Position numbers and translations under genes: made by a program
Notes under the pieces: model-generated
Told to the model about the DNA's origin: nothing
The model's database searches: none
The model's input: the letters and a program-made list of their open reading frames with translations, nothing else
From: Clostridium lacusfryxellense
GTDB taxonomy: Bacteria; Bacillota; Clostridia; Clostridiales; Clostridiaceae
Direction: 5' to 3'
Assembly (NCBI RefSeq): GCF_018861735.1
Contig: NZ_JAHLEB010000053.1
Location: 1 to 33,517, forward strand
DNA: 33,517 nucleotides
Shown: piece after piece, positions 23,683-32,901 of the stretch
Layout: the number at the start of each line of letters is the position of its first letter
How positions within the stretch are numbered: position 1 is the stretch's first letter

Positions 23683-24713
23683 TATGTTTGTCCCCTTTTA
23701 TTTATAACTACTAATAGAAAGAGCATATATGGCGCTCCTAAAATTCCCGTAATTACACCTACCGGAAATCTTATACTAAATACAAACTGGCCAATCATAT
23801 CTGCTCCAAGTACTAATAATGCTCCAACTAAACCTGCTCCTAAAACATTTGGCGCTCCTGGTCCAACAAGTCTAGATGCTATCGGCCCCGATAAAAATGC
23901 AACAAAAGCTATAGGTCCTGTAATAGACGTTGCAAAAGCAATTAAAAATACCGAACTTAGAATTAGCATAATCCGTATTAAATTTATTTTAACACCAAGA
24001 GTAGTTGCAAATTCATCTCCTAGTTCCAATATTTGAAGTTGCTTTGTTAAACATAATATAATAATTCCAAATATAAAAACAACTATAAATAAAGCTGGTA
24101 CATCTTTAGTAGACATTCCATTTAAGCTCCCACTTAACCATCTAAGTGCAACGGAAGCATCATTTTGTGAAGCTTTAACCAATAAGTATGATATAAGTGC
24201 ATTTATCATTGCCTGCATTCCAATTCCTATTAGTATAAGTCTACTGCCTGAAAATCCTGAACCTTTAGATAATACATATATAATTGTTGATACTATGAGC
24301 CCAGAAATTACTGCCGCTATAGAAACACCACTTCCACTCATATTAAGAACTAATATACAAAAAACCGCTGCAATACTAGAGCCTGAACTTATACCTATAA
24401 TATCAGGACTAGCTAATGGATTCCTTAGCATAGTTTGAAATGTATTTCCTGATATGCCAAATGCTATCCCTGCTAAAAGTCCACAAAGCATTCTTGGTAA
24501 ACGTAGGACTTCTATAGTAAATGTGGCGCCTTGTATTTGTTCTCCACTAAGAACTCTTATAACTGTACTTAGTCCATAATTAGTTTTACCATATAAAAGC
24601 ATCATGCCACAAAGACATACTGTTAGAAGGAGTAGAATGACGTTAACACTGATGGAGCGATTTTTCCTTCTTGTATAACCTTGTTTAATCAAAACGCGAT
24701 TAGTTTGTATCAT
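23682..24713 (-). CDS. Iron-siderophore/haem ABC importer, permease 2 (FecCD family)
   Basis: The 343-aa protein has about ten hydrophobic segments and the FecCD signature sequences: LRLPRMLCGLLAGIAFGISGNTFQ (as LRLPRMLCG and ISGNTFQTMLRNPLASPDIIG) and GPIAFVAFLSGPIASRLVG near the C-terminus, the coupling region that meets the ATPase. It pairs with the 24710-25708 permease to form the channel. Its ATG overlaps the preceding stop by four bases (ATGA). A basic cytosolic head of about 20 residues precedes the first helix. Confidence 0.95.
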   Translation of the reverse strand: MIQTNRVLIKQGYTRRKNRSISVNVILLLLTVCLCGMMLLYGKTNYGLSTVIRVLSGEQIQGATFTIEVLRLPRMLCGLLAGIAFGISGNTFQTMLRNPLASPDIIGISSGSSIAAVFCILVLNMSGSGVSIAAVISGLIVSTIIYVLSKGSGFSGSRLILIGIGMQAMINALISYLLVKASQNDASVALRWLSGSLNGMSTKDVPALFIVVFIFGIIILCLTKQLQILELGDEFATTLGVKINLIRIMLILSSVFLIAFATSITGPIAFVAFLSGPIASRLVGPGAPNVLGAGLVGALLVLGADMIGQFVFSIRFPVGVITGILGAPYMLFLLVVINKRGQT

Positions 24714-25708
24714 ATAGCTTTCACCTTCGCTTTCCTAGCAATGATAATAAGAATTGGTGCACCTAAAAATGCAGTAATAATACCCACCTGAATTTCACCT
24801 GGACTTCCAATTACTCTTCCTAATACATCTGAAATTATTAAAAGCGATGCCCCGCAAATAGCAGACATTGGAACAATACCTCTCAAATTCGAACCAAAAA
24901 TAAGACGTACGCTGTGAGGTATCATTAACCCTATAAATCCAATAGGACCAGCAATTGCAGTAGTTGCCCCGGATAGTATAACCCCGGAAGTTGCGCATAT
25001 AATTCTAATAATCCCTACATTTACACCTAGACCAGATGCAACATCATCCCCTAATGCTAGAACATTTAGTGCTGGTGTTGATGCCATGCTTATCATTAAC
25101 CCAATTATTATAAATGGTAGTATTAAATTAATACTTTCCCAGGTTGCTCCACTTACACTACCAACCTGCCAAAATCTAAATGTATCCATAACATCACTTC
25201 TAGGAAGTATAATTGCACTTACTAAAGATGATAATACCGCACTAGTAGCAGCCCCTGCTAAGGCAAGCTTTATTGGAGTCATTCCTCCATTTCCAATAGA
25301 TGCTATGCCATAAACAACTATTGTTGTTATACCTGCTCCAGCTAATGCAATCCAAATATACTGATTTGGTGAATTTATATTAAAAAATGCTATTCCAATT
25401 ACAACAAATAAAGATGCACCTGTATTAACTCCTAATATACTTGGGTCAGCTATTGGATTTCTAGTTATTGATTGCATAATGGCTCCTGATACTCCAAGAG
25501 AAGCCCCTGCAATAATACTAAAAATTGTTCTTGGGATACGCTCACGTACTACGAGTGTAGCAAAAGAGGTATCATTAGAACTTAGCAAGGCATTTATAGC
25601 CTGACTAAATTCTATGTTTTTTGACCCCAACGCTAATGATGTTATTACACATATACCTAGGAAAATAATACTTACTAAATATATCCCTATTGTCCTTGTA
25701 GGTCTCAT
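24710..25708 (-). CDS. Iron-siderophore/haem ABC importer, permease 1 (FecCD family)
   Basis: The 332-aa permease has the FecCD hallmarks RIPRTIFSIIAGASLGVSG, MQSITRNPIADPSILGVNTG and GPIGFIGLMIPHSVR, where the last is the ATPase-coupling loop. It begins with a membrane helix directly after MRPTRTIG. Its ATG overlaps the stop of the binding-protein gene by four bases (ATGA), and its own stop overlaps the next permease in the same way, giving strict co-translation of the membrane half of the importer. Confidence 0.95.
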   Translation of the reverse strand: MRPTRTIGIYLVSIIFLGICVITSLALGSKNIEFSQAINALLSSNDTSFATLVVRERIPRTIFSIIAGASLGVSGAIMQSITRNPIADPSILGVNTGASLFVVIGIAFFNINSPNQYIWIALAGAGITTIVVYGIASIGNGGMTPIKLALAGAATSAVLSSLVSAIILPRSDVMDTFRFWQVGSVSGATWESINLILPFIIIGLMISMASTPALNVLALGDDVASGLGVNVGIIRIICATSGVILSGATTAIAGPIGFIGLMIPHSVRLIFGSNLRGIVPMSAICGASLLIISDVLGRVIGSPGEIQVGIITAFLGAPILIIIARKAKVKAI

Positions 25709-26733
25709 TTTACTTTGCCTGCCGCGTCTCCAATTATCTTTAAATATTCATCTATTGTTGCTGGAATAGATAATGCACTTGGAGTAGCGGATGCTGCCAA
25801 GGATGATCCATCTTCAATAAGTGCAACTGCACCATTTTTAATTGCCGGAAGTGTTCCTAATAACTTATCTGATTGAAGTTGTTTTAATAAAACATCATTT
25901 CCATAAGCTACAATCATATCTACATCTGTTAACTTATCAATATTTTCAGAACTAATTTCTAAAGCAAAGCTTTTTGAAGTTTTTGCAAGTTCTTTAACAC
26001 TCTCGGCCTCTACTAATCCTAAATCAATTAGATATGCCGCGCGAGGATCTGTTGATGTATATATGTAGAACTTACCGAGGTCTGTAGGACTAAAGTAACA
26101 AAATGCAACCTTTTTACCCTTAATGCTAGGGTACTTAGCAGTTTTTTCTACTATTAACTTATCTAAATCTGAAACTAATTTAGTTCCTTCATCTTTTTTA
26201 CCAATTGCAGTAGCGTTAATTGCTATTTGATCTCTCCAATATGTTTGCCATGCAAGTTTAGGATAAGCAACAACAGGAGCGATCTTGCTTAATAAATCGT
26301 ATTCCTCTTTTGTAAGTCCTGAGTATGCAGCTAATATAATATCTGGGTTTGAACTGCTTATAGCTTCATAATCTAAACCATCTACATCATTAAAAACAAC
26401 TGGTTTGTCTACTCCTAGTTCCTTATATTTTTCTCCTGTCCAAGATAATAAACCATTTTTATCTGTTTTACCATAGTTAGCCTTAGATACACCAGCGGGT
26501 ATTACTCCTAGGGCTAAAGGTGTGTCTTGATTACTCCAAGAAATTGCAACAACATTTTTTGGTTCTTTTTCTATTACAGTTTCTCCAAAAGCATGTTTAA
26601 CTGTAATTGGATAAGTTGTCGAAGCACTTTCTACCACATTAGATTTGTCTTGTTTTTTTTCTGCTACACTTGAGCATCCAGTTATTAGTAAAGCGCAAGC
26701 AAGAATCATTGAACTTATTGATTTTAATTTCAT
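25705..26733 (-). CDS. Iron-siderophore/haem ABC importer, substrate-binding lipoprotein
   Basis: The start at 26733 has AGGGGG eight bases upstream and yields a lipoprotein signal MKLKSISSMILACALLITGCSS with lipobox LITGC (Cys about residue 20). The in-frame ATG at 26781 would bury the signal behind 16 extra residues. The 342-aa product is of the FepB/FhuD type: a first lobe with TVIEKEPKNVVAISWSN, a long helix linker and a second lobe with VDMIVAYGND. It captures the iron complex outside and delivers it to the two permeases. It is the first gene of the unit, under a consensus promoter with a Fur-like box. Confidence 0.95.
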   Translation of the reverse strand: MKLKSISSMILACALLITGCSSVAEKKQDKSNVVESASTTYPITVKHAFGETVIEKEPKNVVAISWSNQDTPLALGVIPAGVSKANYGKTDKNGLLSWTGEKYKELGVDKPVVFNDVDGLDYEAISSSNPDIILAAYSGLTKEEYDLLSKIAPVVAYPKLAWQTYWRDQIAINATAIGKKDEGTKLVSDLDKLIVEKTAKYPSIKGKKVAFCYFSPTDLGKFYIYTSTDPRAAYLIDLGLVEAESVKELAKTSKSFALEISSENIDKLTDVDMIVAYGNDVLLKQLQSDKLLGTLPAIKNGAVALIEDGSSLAASATPSALSIPATIDEYLKIIGDAAGKVK

Positions 26734-26795
26734 AATTGTCCCCCTAATTGTTGTGTTCATTTTACTGAGTTGAGTTTTCATTTGATTCTTTTATT

Positions 26796-26814
26796 GATAA
26801 TGAAAGTGGTTATC
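26796..26814. promoter_or_regulatory. Fur-box-like operator of the iron importer
   Basis: The 19 bases from 26796 match the classical Fur consensus at 15 of 19 positions (counted by hand). The wider arms TTGATAA (26794-26800) and TTATCAA (26810-26816) are perfectly inverted. It lies just downstream of the predicted transcription start, so Fur with iron would block the unit. A further TTGATAA half is at 26840-26846 inside the promoter. Confidence 0.75.
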
Positions 26815-26831
26815 AATTGAATCTCTGTATC

Positions 26832-26860
26832 ATTTTATATTGATAAGCAAAGTTTGTCAA
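26832..26860 (-). promoter_or_regulatory. Promoter of the iron importer unit
   Basis: On the minus strand TTGACA (26860-26855), 17 bases, TAAAAT (26837-26832): near consensus, about 100 bases before the binding-protein ATG. Confidence 0.78.
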
Positions 26861-27084
26861 CATTATTTTAAAGATTTTTATATTCATGCTTGTTTGGGAT
26901 GTTATAATTGCATACTTTCCACTAACTAAATTTTCATAGGCTCTGCGAACATTCTGGGCGTACAAAATTCCACCAACCTCATTTTTTAAGTTTATGATAT
27001 ACTAACACTAAAGCATTGGAAATAAAAAACTCAATTTAAGAGAGTTAAACAATACAATATAATGCATACGAGAAGGAGATAAAC

Positions 27085-28449
27085 ATGAGAATTAGGAAAG
27101 ATGTATATAAAATGGCTGTTCCTGTTTTTATAGAACAGTTTTTCATTATGTCCATTGGAGTAGTGAATACAATTATAGCCAGTGGTATCGGTAAAGAAGC
27201 TATTTCAGCAATTGGAACAGTTGATTCCTTTAATAACATTATCATATTCTTTTTTAATTCTCTTGCTATAGGTGGCACAGTAGTAGTAGCTCAATATACT
27301 GGTCAAAAAAATATAAAAGGTGTAAAAGAAGCGTCAATACAATCAATAGTTTCTGCAGTAGTTATTTCTATAATTACAACATTAATTATATGGTTTTCAA
27401 GAGATCTTATACTTCAATCTTTTTTTGGAAATGCTGAAAAACAAGTACTAAGCTATTCAGCTGTTTATTTCAGTATTACATTATTGAGTTATCCTTTAAC
27501 TGCATTTTCTTTTGTTGTAAGTGGAATATTAAGAGGCTCAGGGCATCAAGATAAGCCAATGAAAATCAACATTATTATAAATATTATAAACATCATTCTA
27601 AGTTATTTTTTAATATATGGAGTAAATTTAGAAATTCTTCACATGAAAATTTTATTTAGTGGTATGGGAGTAAAAGGTGCAGCAATTGCAGTAACTGTGG
27701 CAAGACTTGTAGGTGTTATTTTATTCATGTATGCATTTTTGGGTAATAGCAAAGGAATTAGATTTAAGACTATAAAAGAATTTAGATTAAATATGTCATT
27801 GCAAAAAACAATTTTAAACGTTGGTCTTCCCGCTGGAATAGAAACTTTTATTTTTAATATTGGAAAATTCATTCAACAAATCTTCATTATCTCACTTGGC
27901 ACTGTAAGTTTAGCTTCTAATACAATTTCATGGTCTGTTTTCGGACTGCTTATTATCCCAGGTAGCGCTTTAAGTATTGTAGCTACTACAATGGTTGGCC
28001 AGTTTATGGGTAAAGGGGACCATAAAGAGGCCCAGATAATCCAAATCTATCTTGTAAAATTAGCAACAGTATGTAAAGTGTTAGTAAGCATTTTCATATT
28101 TCCACTCGCAACTGTAATTGCCTCCATCTACTCAAAAGATCCAGAAGTAGTTAGGTTGACCTCTATGCTTATTCGTATAAACGCTATTGTAATACCACTT
28201 CTTTGGCCAGCATCCTTTATAATCCCATCTGGCCTGCGAGGAGCGGGAGATTCAAAATTTACAATGGTGGTTTCTATAATAAGCCTTTGGTTTTTCAGAG
28301 TTTTTCTAGGATATTTGCTTAGTATTACAATGAAGTTTGGTATAACTGGTTTATGGATCGCTATGTACTTTGATTGGATAACGCGAGGAATTATATACTA
28401 TTGGCGTTTAAGAAAGGGGAAGTGGAAGGAGCATGTGCTTATCTCTTGA
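27085..28449 (+). CDS. MATE-family efflux transporter
   Basis: The 454-aa protein has the two six-helix halves of MATE exporters, which use sodium or proton gradients to expel cationic drugs and metabolites. Typical stretches are MAVPVFIEQFFIMSIGVVNT and IGTVDSFNNIIIFFFNSLAIGGTVVVAQYTGQ in the first half, and LPAGIETFIFNIGKFIQQ with ATTMVGQFMGKGDHKEA in the second. Twelve hydrophobic segments can be counted. AAGGAG is eight bases before the ATG. It is divergent from the iron importer by 350 bases and alone on its strand. A role in releasing an iron chelator is possible from position only. Substrate unknown. Confidence 0.93.
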   Translation: MRIRKDVYKMAVPVFIEQFFIMSIGVVNTIIASGIGKEAISAIGTVDSFNNIIIFFFNSLAIGGTVVVAQYTGQKNIKGVKEASIQSIVSAVVISIITTLIIWFSRDLILQSFFGNAEKQVLSYSAVYFSITLLSYPLTAFSFVVSGILRGSGHQDKPMKINIIINIINIILSYFLIYGVNLEILHMKILFSGMGVKGAAIAVTVARLVGVILFMYAFLGNSKGIRFKTIKEFRLNMSLQKTILNVGLPAGIETFIFNIGKFIQQIFIISLGTVSLASNTISWSVFGLLIIPGSALSIVATTMVGQFMGKGDHKEAQIIQIYLVKLATVCKVLVSIFIFPLATVIASIYSKDPEVVRLTSMLIRINAIVIPLLWPASFIIPSGLRGAGDSKFTMVVSIISLWFFRVFLGYLLSITMKFGITGLWIAMYFDWITRGIIYYWRLRKGKWKEHVLIS

Positions 28450-28518
28450 TATTTCCATTTTAAATTTTTCTAACATTCCATTTTATAAACATAATTACTC
28501 CAATACTAAAAATAAAAG

Positions 28519-29547
28519 TTAGTTAGAATAAAGTTTATTTAAAATCTTTTCTCCAAAATAGTTATTATACTTTTCAAATTCAGCAAGAATTTTATCAACT
28601 ACCTTTATACGTTCCTCTAAAGTACCACTTAAAGTAATATACGGTATTCTACGTTCATGCAAATCAGCAATGATTTGCTTATGAAATGTCTTGCGTTTCT
28701 GATCTCCACTTCTATCCCAAGTATCATCATATGGAATGTCATCATCACATAGAAAAAACAAATCATACCGTTGTGCATTTTCTAGTGCAATCTGTGTAAG
28801 TAGTTTTGGAGCTCTACCATGATAATCAATGGCGAACATATAAGTAGTTATTGCATTAGTATCTACAAAAAAATACTTATTAGCTTTTAGTATTGCTTCT
28901 TCTTCACGCTTAATATGTCCTATGGCAATTTCATCAAATGAATCAAAGCTTATACGCCTATCCACTTGATGTTCTGTCCAATAATCTCTCCCATATTCAC
29001 TTGCATATCTAGTTTTATATTTTTTTGCTAATGCTTCGGTTATAGTCGACTTACCGGTAGACATAGCTCCTAGAAAAACTATTTTAGTGATTAAATCTTT
29101 ATACACAACATCACTAATAAACTCTCGATATTTAAATGGGTTCTCTCTTATCATTGTTGCAGAAATAGGCACTCTCACGCGTTCTTCATCTATTCTTCTA
29201 TCTACAGCACCAAGAGCCTTACTTACATGTTCACCATAAAATTCACTAGAATAAAAATGGGTTACTCTTCTTCCATCCAGCATACGTATAATATACTGCT
29301 CCTCTAAAATCTCATAGGCTCTTTCATTAGAATATCCCTTTGGACCATCAAAGCCCTCAATAACTGTAACATTTGGATACATTTTTTTTATCCAGCTTGA
29401 CCTTACACTCAAAGGTATGTTTGTTACTGTTGTATCATAAATAAGTATAATTAATTCATCCATTTCCTCTAATGCAGTTTCAATCACAAATTGATGACCT
29501 TGATGTAACGGTGCAAATTTCCCTAGCGTTAATCCAACTTTCTTCAT
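28519..29547 (-). CDS. nadR: NadR-type NMN adenylyltransferase/ribosylnicotinamide kinase
   Basis: The 342-aa bifunctional enzyme phosphorylates nicotinamide riboside to NMN and joins NMN with AMP to give NAD. The N-terminal adenylyltransferase domain opens with KFAPLHQGH (10-18), the HxGH nucleotidyl-transfer motif, and has SATMIREN near the end. The kinase domain has Walker A GAMSTGKST and the following SEYGRDYW, LFFLCDDDIPYDDTWDRSG (as LCDDDIPY and DTWDRSG) typical of the NadR kinase. The N-terminal repressor helix-turn-helix of enterobacterial NadR is absent, so this protein is only an enzyme. Its start overlaps the pnuC stop by four bases (ATGA), so transport and phosphorylation are coupled. 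Confidence 0.95.
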   Translation of the reverse strand: MKKVGLTLGKFAPLHQGHQFVIETALEEMDELIILIYDTTVTNIPLSVRSSWIKKMYPNVTVIEGFDGPKGYSNERAYEILEEQYIIRMLDGRRVTHFYSSEFYGEHVSKALGAVDRRIDEERVRVPISATMIRENPFKYREFISDVVYKDLITKIVFLGAMSTGKSTITEALAKKYKTRYASEYGRDYWTEHQVDRRISFDSFDEIAIGHIKREEEAILKANKYFFVDTNAITTYMFAIDYHGRAPKLLTQIALENAQRYDLFFLCDDDIPYDDTWDRSGDQKRKTFHKQIIADLHERRIPYITLSGTLEERIKVVDKILAEFEKYNNYFGEKILNKLYSN

Positions 29548-30227
29548 ATTGAGATTGTCTCCTTACTTTGTATTGCCCCTTTATTCCAATTGTAGTAACC
29601 ATAAAATGCATTTACAAGATATGCACTCCACATTACAATCATCATGGCTCCATCAGGACTTCCATTTACTGTTCTGATACTCCACATAACTATAGTAAAA
29701 ATATTTAGAACAATATATAATAACCACTGTTCCTTATATCTCCATACCATTAAAAAAGTTGCTACAATAGATAATATATCGGTAATTGCATCAATATATG
29801 GAGTATTTTGACCCTTGATTAGCGATAACCCAATACCGAGTGCAATACTACCTAGCACACAAATTATAGCTGTTAATATTTTATCTTTGCTCCGTAATCC
29901 CCTCATTTGTACAATACTTCCTGACATACGGTTTCTCCACATGATAAATCCAACAATATTCATAGGTGTGAAAAACAAAAGATTTAAACCCATTTCACCA
30001 AATAAACCATTATTAAATGCTAGATAAGCATATCCAAAAGTATTGTACATGCCAAAAAAATATGTCCAAATATTACCTTTTGCTGCAAGAATAACACACA
30101 ATACACCTGTCATAAATACAGAAAATCCAAATAAAGTATCCTTCCATACAATTGTTAGCACAATTGCAACCATTGAAAATATTACTATCCAAATAATTTC
30201 ATACAAATTCCAGTTTTTTATTTTCAT
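29544..30227 (-). CDS. pnuC: PnuC nicotinamide riboside transporter
   Basis: The 227-aa protein has seven hydrophobic segments and PnuC signatures: FFGMYNTFGYAYLAFNNGLFGEMGLN (as GMYNTFGYAY and NGLFGEMGLN), YIDAITDILSIVATFLMVWRYKEQW (as DAITDILS and RYKEQW) and a C-terminal AYLVNAFYGYYNW. It brings in nicotinamide riboside by facilitated diffusion, trapped by NadR downstream. The ATG at 30227 has AAGGAG seven bases upstream; the in-frame GTG at 30233 is one base after it and is rejected. The DJ-1/PfpI gene ends 75 bases upstream; an inverted repeat stands in that gap. Confidence 0.95.
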   Translation of the reverse strand: MKIKNWNLYEIIWIVIFSMVAIVLTIVWKDTLFGFSVFMTGVLCVILAAKGNIWTYFFGMYNTFGYAYLAFNNGLFGEMGLNLLFFTPMNIVGFIMWRNRMSGSIVQMRGLRSKDKILTAIICVLGSIALGIGLSLIKGQNTPYIDAITDILSIVATFLMVWRYKEQWLLYIVLNIFTIVMWSIRTVNGSPDGAMMIVMWSAYLVNAFYGYYNWNKGAIQSKETISI

Positions 30228-30256
30228 ATTCACGCTCCTTATAATTGCTTATAACT

Positions 30257-30284
30257 TAATACTTAAGTAATATATTAAGTATTA
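30257..30284. promoter_or_regulatory. Inverted repeat before pnuC
   Basis: TAATACTTAA (30257-30266) and TTAAGTATTA (30275-30284) are perfect 10-bp arms with an 8-base centre, 30-57 bases before the pnuC ATG. No U run follows, so an operator or weak mRNA hairpin is more likely than a terminator. It may be the site of an NAD-biosynthesis regulator. Confidence 0.45.
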
Positions 30285-30302
30285 TTTTCATATGCATCTT
30301 AT

Positions 30303-30872
30303 CTACTCGAATTTACTTTCTCTTACCATATTATAAAGCATTCCTTGCTTTAACAAACTACTATCGCCACCTAATGCATCTACTAATGTATACGCAAATG
30401 GCAGGGTTGAAGCTGGTCCTCTGCTAGTGATCAAGTGATCATCTACAACAACGATATCTTCTACATAATTTGCATCTTTAAACAATGTAGTATATTCCTC
30501 ACTAGGATATGATGTTATTTTGCGTCCCTTGATAATTTCTGCTTTTTCTAGAACGATTGGTGCTGCACAAATAGCCGCAACAAATTTTTCCGGTGCTTTA
30601 TCAAAATATTTTACTAGGTCAATAACCCTTTCATCATCCCTTAAATTTGTTGCACCAGGTAATCCACCAGGTAAAACAATCATATCGTATTCTTTTATTT
30701 CATCACTTATAATTTTGTCCGCTAGTACCACAATACCATGAGAACCTTTTACCATGTCTTCATTGATACTTATAGTATCGCATTGAAATCCTGCCCTTCT
30801 TAAAACATCAACCGTAAATAATGCTTCACCCTCTTCAAATCCTTCTGCTAAAAAAACTGCAATTTTTTTCAA
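30303..30872 (-). CDS. DJ-1/PfpI-family protein
   Basis: The 189-aa protein has the DJ-1 fold with nucleophile Cys102 in AAICAAP and the partner acid Glu15 in AEGFEEGEAL. The PGG loop is MIVLPGGLPGATNL (64-77). Length and the TSRGPAST... PFAYTLVDALGG tail match the YajL/ThiJ type. Members act as deglycases, glyoxalases or redox-sensing chaperones; which applies is not visible. AGGAGAG is seven to eight bases before the ATG. The aminopeptidase gene ends 50 bases upstream on the same strand, so cotranscription is likely. Confidence 0.92.
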   Translation of the reverse strand: MKKIAVFLAEGFEEGEALFTVDVLRRAGFQCDTISINEDMVKGSHGIVVLADKIISDEIKEYDMIVLPGGLPGATNLRDDERVIDLVKYFDKAPEKFVAAICAAPIVLEKAEIIKGRKITSYPSEEYTTLFKDANYVEDIVVVDDHLITSRGPASTLPFAYTLVDALGGDSSLLKQGMLYNMVRESKFE

Positions 30873-30922
30873 TTTAAACCTCTCCTTCTTTTAACACATA
30901 AAATCATTATTTAAGTTTGTAT

Positions 30923-32695
30923 TTATATTGCCACAGTTGCTTGCTTTAAGTATTCTAGTTCTTCTCCTTGTAAATAGGTAGAAAGCTTCTCAAATACTGT
31001 TTTATGATAATTATTTAGCCAAGATTTTTCATCATTTGTTAATAGAGATACCTCTATAGCTTCTAAGTCTATAGGGCATAACGTCAAAGTCTCAAGCTTC
31101 ATAAATTGTCCACCATACTCAGTCTTTTCATCTTCCGCAACTACAACTAAGTTTTCTATTCTTATACCATGCTTTCCTGCTTTATAAACTCCTGGTTCGT
31201 TAGAGACTACCATTCCTTTTTTAAGCACAATATTATTAGGAATCACAGATATTCTGTGTGGTCCTTCATGAACATTTAGAAAGAAACCTACTCCATGTCC
31301 TGTTCCATGCTTATAATCCATACCTGCATTCCAAAGTGGAATTCTAGCTATAATATCTAAGTTTGAACCTGTAGTTCCATATAAAAATCTCTGCAACGAT
31401 AAATCAATCATTCCTCTTAATACTAAGGTAAAATCTGTTTTTTCTTCCACAGTTAAAGGACCTACAGCTAGTGTTCTTGTAATATCTGTTGTTCCATCTA
31501 AATATTGAGCACCAGAGTCTAATAGATAAAGCCCCTTCGGCTTTATTGTAGCTTGATTTTTCTCTGTAGCGGAGTAATGAGGCATAGAAGCATTTGAACT
31601 ATAAGCTGAAATTGATGCAAAGCTTAAATCATAGAAATTTTCTCCTGCACTTCTTATCTCCTCGATTTTATCTGATGCTTCTATTTCTGTAATATTACGC
31701 AATTTTATGGTTTTCTTCATCCATGTTATAAATTTAACCATAGCCACACCATCGCGCAGCATAGCCTTTCTAACATTTTTAATTTGAATATCATTCTTTA
31801 TACCCTTAAATCTTGTAGTAATATCCATAGCCTCTAAAATCTTAATCTTTATGGAACTATAAATCCAAGTACTAGTTCTTGCAACATCAAGCAATATAAC
31901 TCCATCTTTAATTCTTCCTAAAAATTCTCCTATGCCTTCGTAAGGCATTATTTCTACATTAGCCATTTCAAGTTCTCGCCTGACCTCTGAATTTATTTTC
32001 ACATCGTCTATGAATAAAAAATATTTTTTCTCTGAAATAACTACATAAGCGATACTTAGTGGATTGCATTTTACATCTCTCGCTCTAATGTTGAGCAGCC
32101 ACGCTATGTCATCAAGTCCCGATATAACATAGTAGTTTGCTCCCATAGTTTCCATTTCACTTTCTACCTTAGTAAGTTTTGATTCTCTTGACTCTCCAGC
32201 ATACGCTACATCATGTAGAACTACCTTACTACAAGGTTTTTGCGGTCTATCTTTCCAAATTATATCTACTAAATCTTCATTAACTTCATAGGAAAATTCA
32301 CTAGATTCTAAAGCACTCTTTAGTCCTCTAAAATACTCCACTGAAATTACCTTACCATCAAAAGCGATTTTTGCTCCCTGATGTAGTGTTTCTTTTAAAA
32401 ATTCTTCCACAGTTGGAACACCATCCTGGCCCATTCTAAATAGTTTTATTCCTGTATCTATTAATTGATTTTCTGCTTGCACGAAATATCTTCCATCTGT
32501 CCATAAACCAACCTCTGTTAACGTTATAATTGCCGTACCAGCAGAACCAGTAAATCCGGTCATAAAAGTTCTAGCAGTATAATGCTCTGCTACATATTCA
32601 CTTTGATGTGGGTCCGAACTAGGAACAATGCAAGCATCTATTCCTCTTTCTCTCATTTCATTTCTTAATTGTTCAATTCTTTCTTTTACACTCAT
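30923..32695 (-). CDS. pepP: Xaa-Pro aminopeptidase, large M24 form
   Basis: This cytosolic metallopeptidase removes the first residue before proline. It has 590 aa in three parts: a creatinase-type N-terminal domain (ERGIDACIVPSSDPHQSEY, GLWTDGRYFVQAENQL), a second similar domain (GLDDIAWLLNIRARDV) and the M24 pita-bread catalytic domain from about residue 310. The metal ligands are the two Asp in LDSGAQYLDGTTDITRT, His in GTGHGVGFFLNVHEGPH, and Glu in SNEPGVY and HGIRIEN. This eukaryote-like long form is common in Firmicutes. The ATG at 32695 has GGGGTGA seven bases upstream; an in-frame GTG at 32704 overlaps that site. It leads a minus-strand run with the DJ-1/PfpI gene. Confidence 0.95.
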   Translation of the reverse strand: MSVKERIEQLRNEMRERGIDACIVPSSDPHQSEYVAEHYTARTFMTGFTGSAGTAIITLTEVGLWTDGRYFVQAENQLIDTGIKLFRMGQDGVPTVEEFLKETLHQGAKIAFDGKVISVEYFRGLKSALESSEFSYEVNEDLVDIIWKDRPQKPCSKVVLHDVAYAGESRESKLTKVESEMETMGANYYVISGLDDIAWLLNIRARDVKCNPLSIAYVVISEKKYFLFIDDVKINSEVRRELEMANVEIMPYEGIGEFLGRIKDGVILLDVARTSTWIYSSIKIKILEAMDITTRFKGIKNDIQIKNVRKAMLRDGVAMVKFITWMKKTIKLRNITEIEASDKIEEIRSAGENFYDLSFASISAYSSNASMPHYSATEKNQATIKPKGLYLLDSGAQYLDGTTDITRTLAVGPLTVEEKTDFTLVLRGMIDLSLQRFLYGTTGSNLDIIARIPLWNAGMDYKHGTGHGVGFFLNVHEGPHRISVIPNNIVLKKGMVVSNEPGVYKAGKHGIRIENLVVVAEDEKTEYGGQFMKLETLTLCPIDLEAIEVSLLTNDEKSWLNNYHKTVFEKLSTYLQGEELEYLKQATVAI

Positions 32696-32713
32696 CCTAA
32701 TCACCCCAATAGT

Positions 32714-32732
32714 TTGTAAACTTCACTTACAA
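32714..32732. promoter_or_regulatory. Possible operator between pepP and the TetR-type gene
   Basis: TTGTAA (32714-32719) and TTACAA (32727-32732) are inverted around 7 bases in the divergent region, near the pepP start. The related GTTTGCAAA occurs at 32829-32837 near the regulator gene. Weak evidence only. Confidence 0.3.
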
Positions 32733-32901
32733 TCTTCATTGCAAACATTTACTCACAATATTTTGTATCTTTGTCTTAATTATAACAGAATAAAACAACA
32801 ATATTCAAAATTGTCTATCAGAATATCGTTTGCAAATCTGAATGATGAATGTTATTCTAAAATCGTAAAAATTCTTCAACAGAGATTAGAGGATTGATAA
32901 T

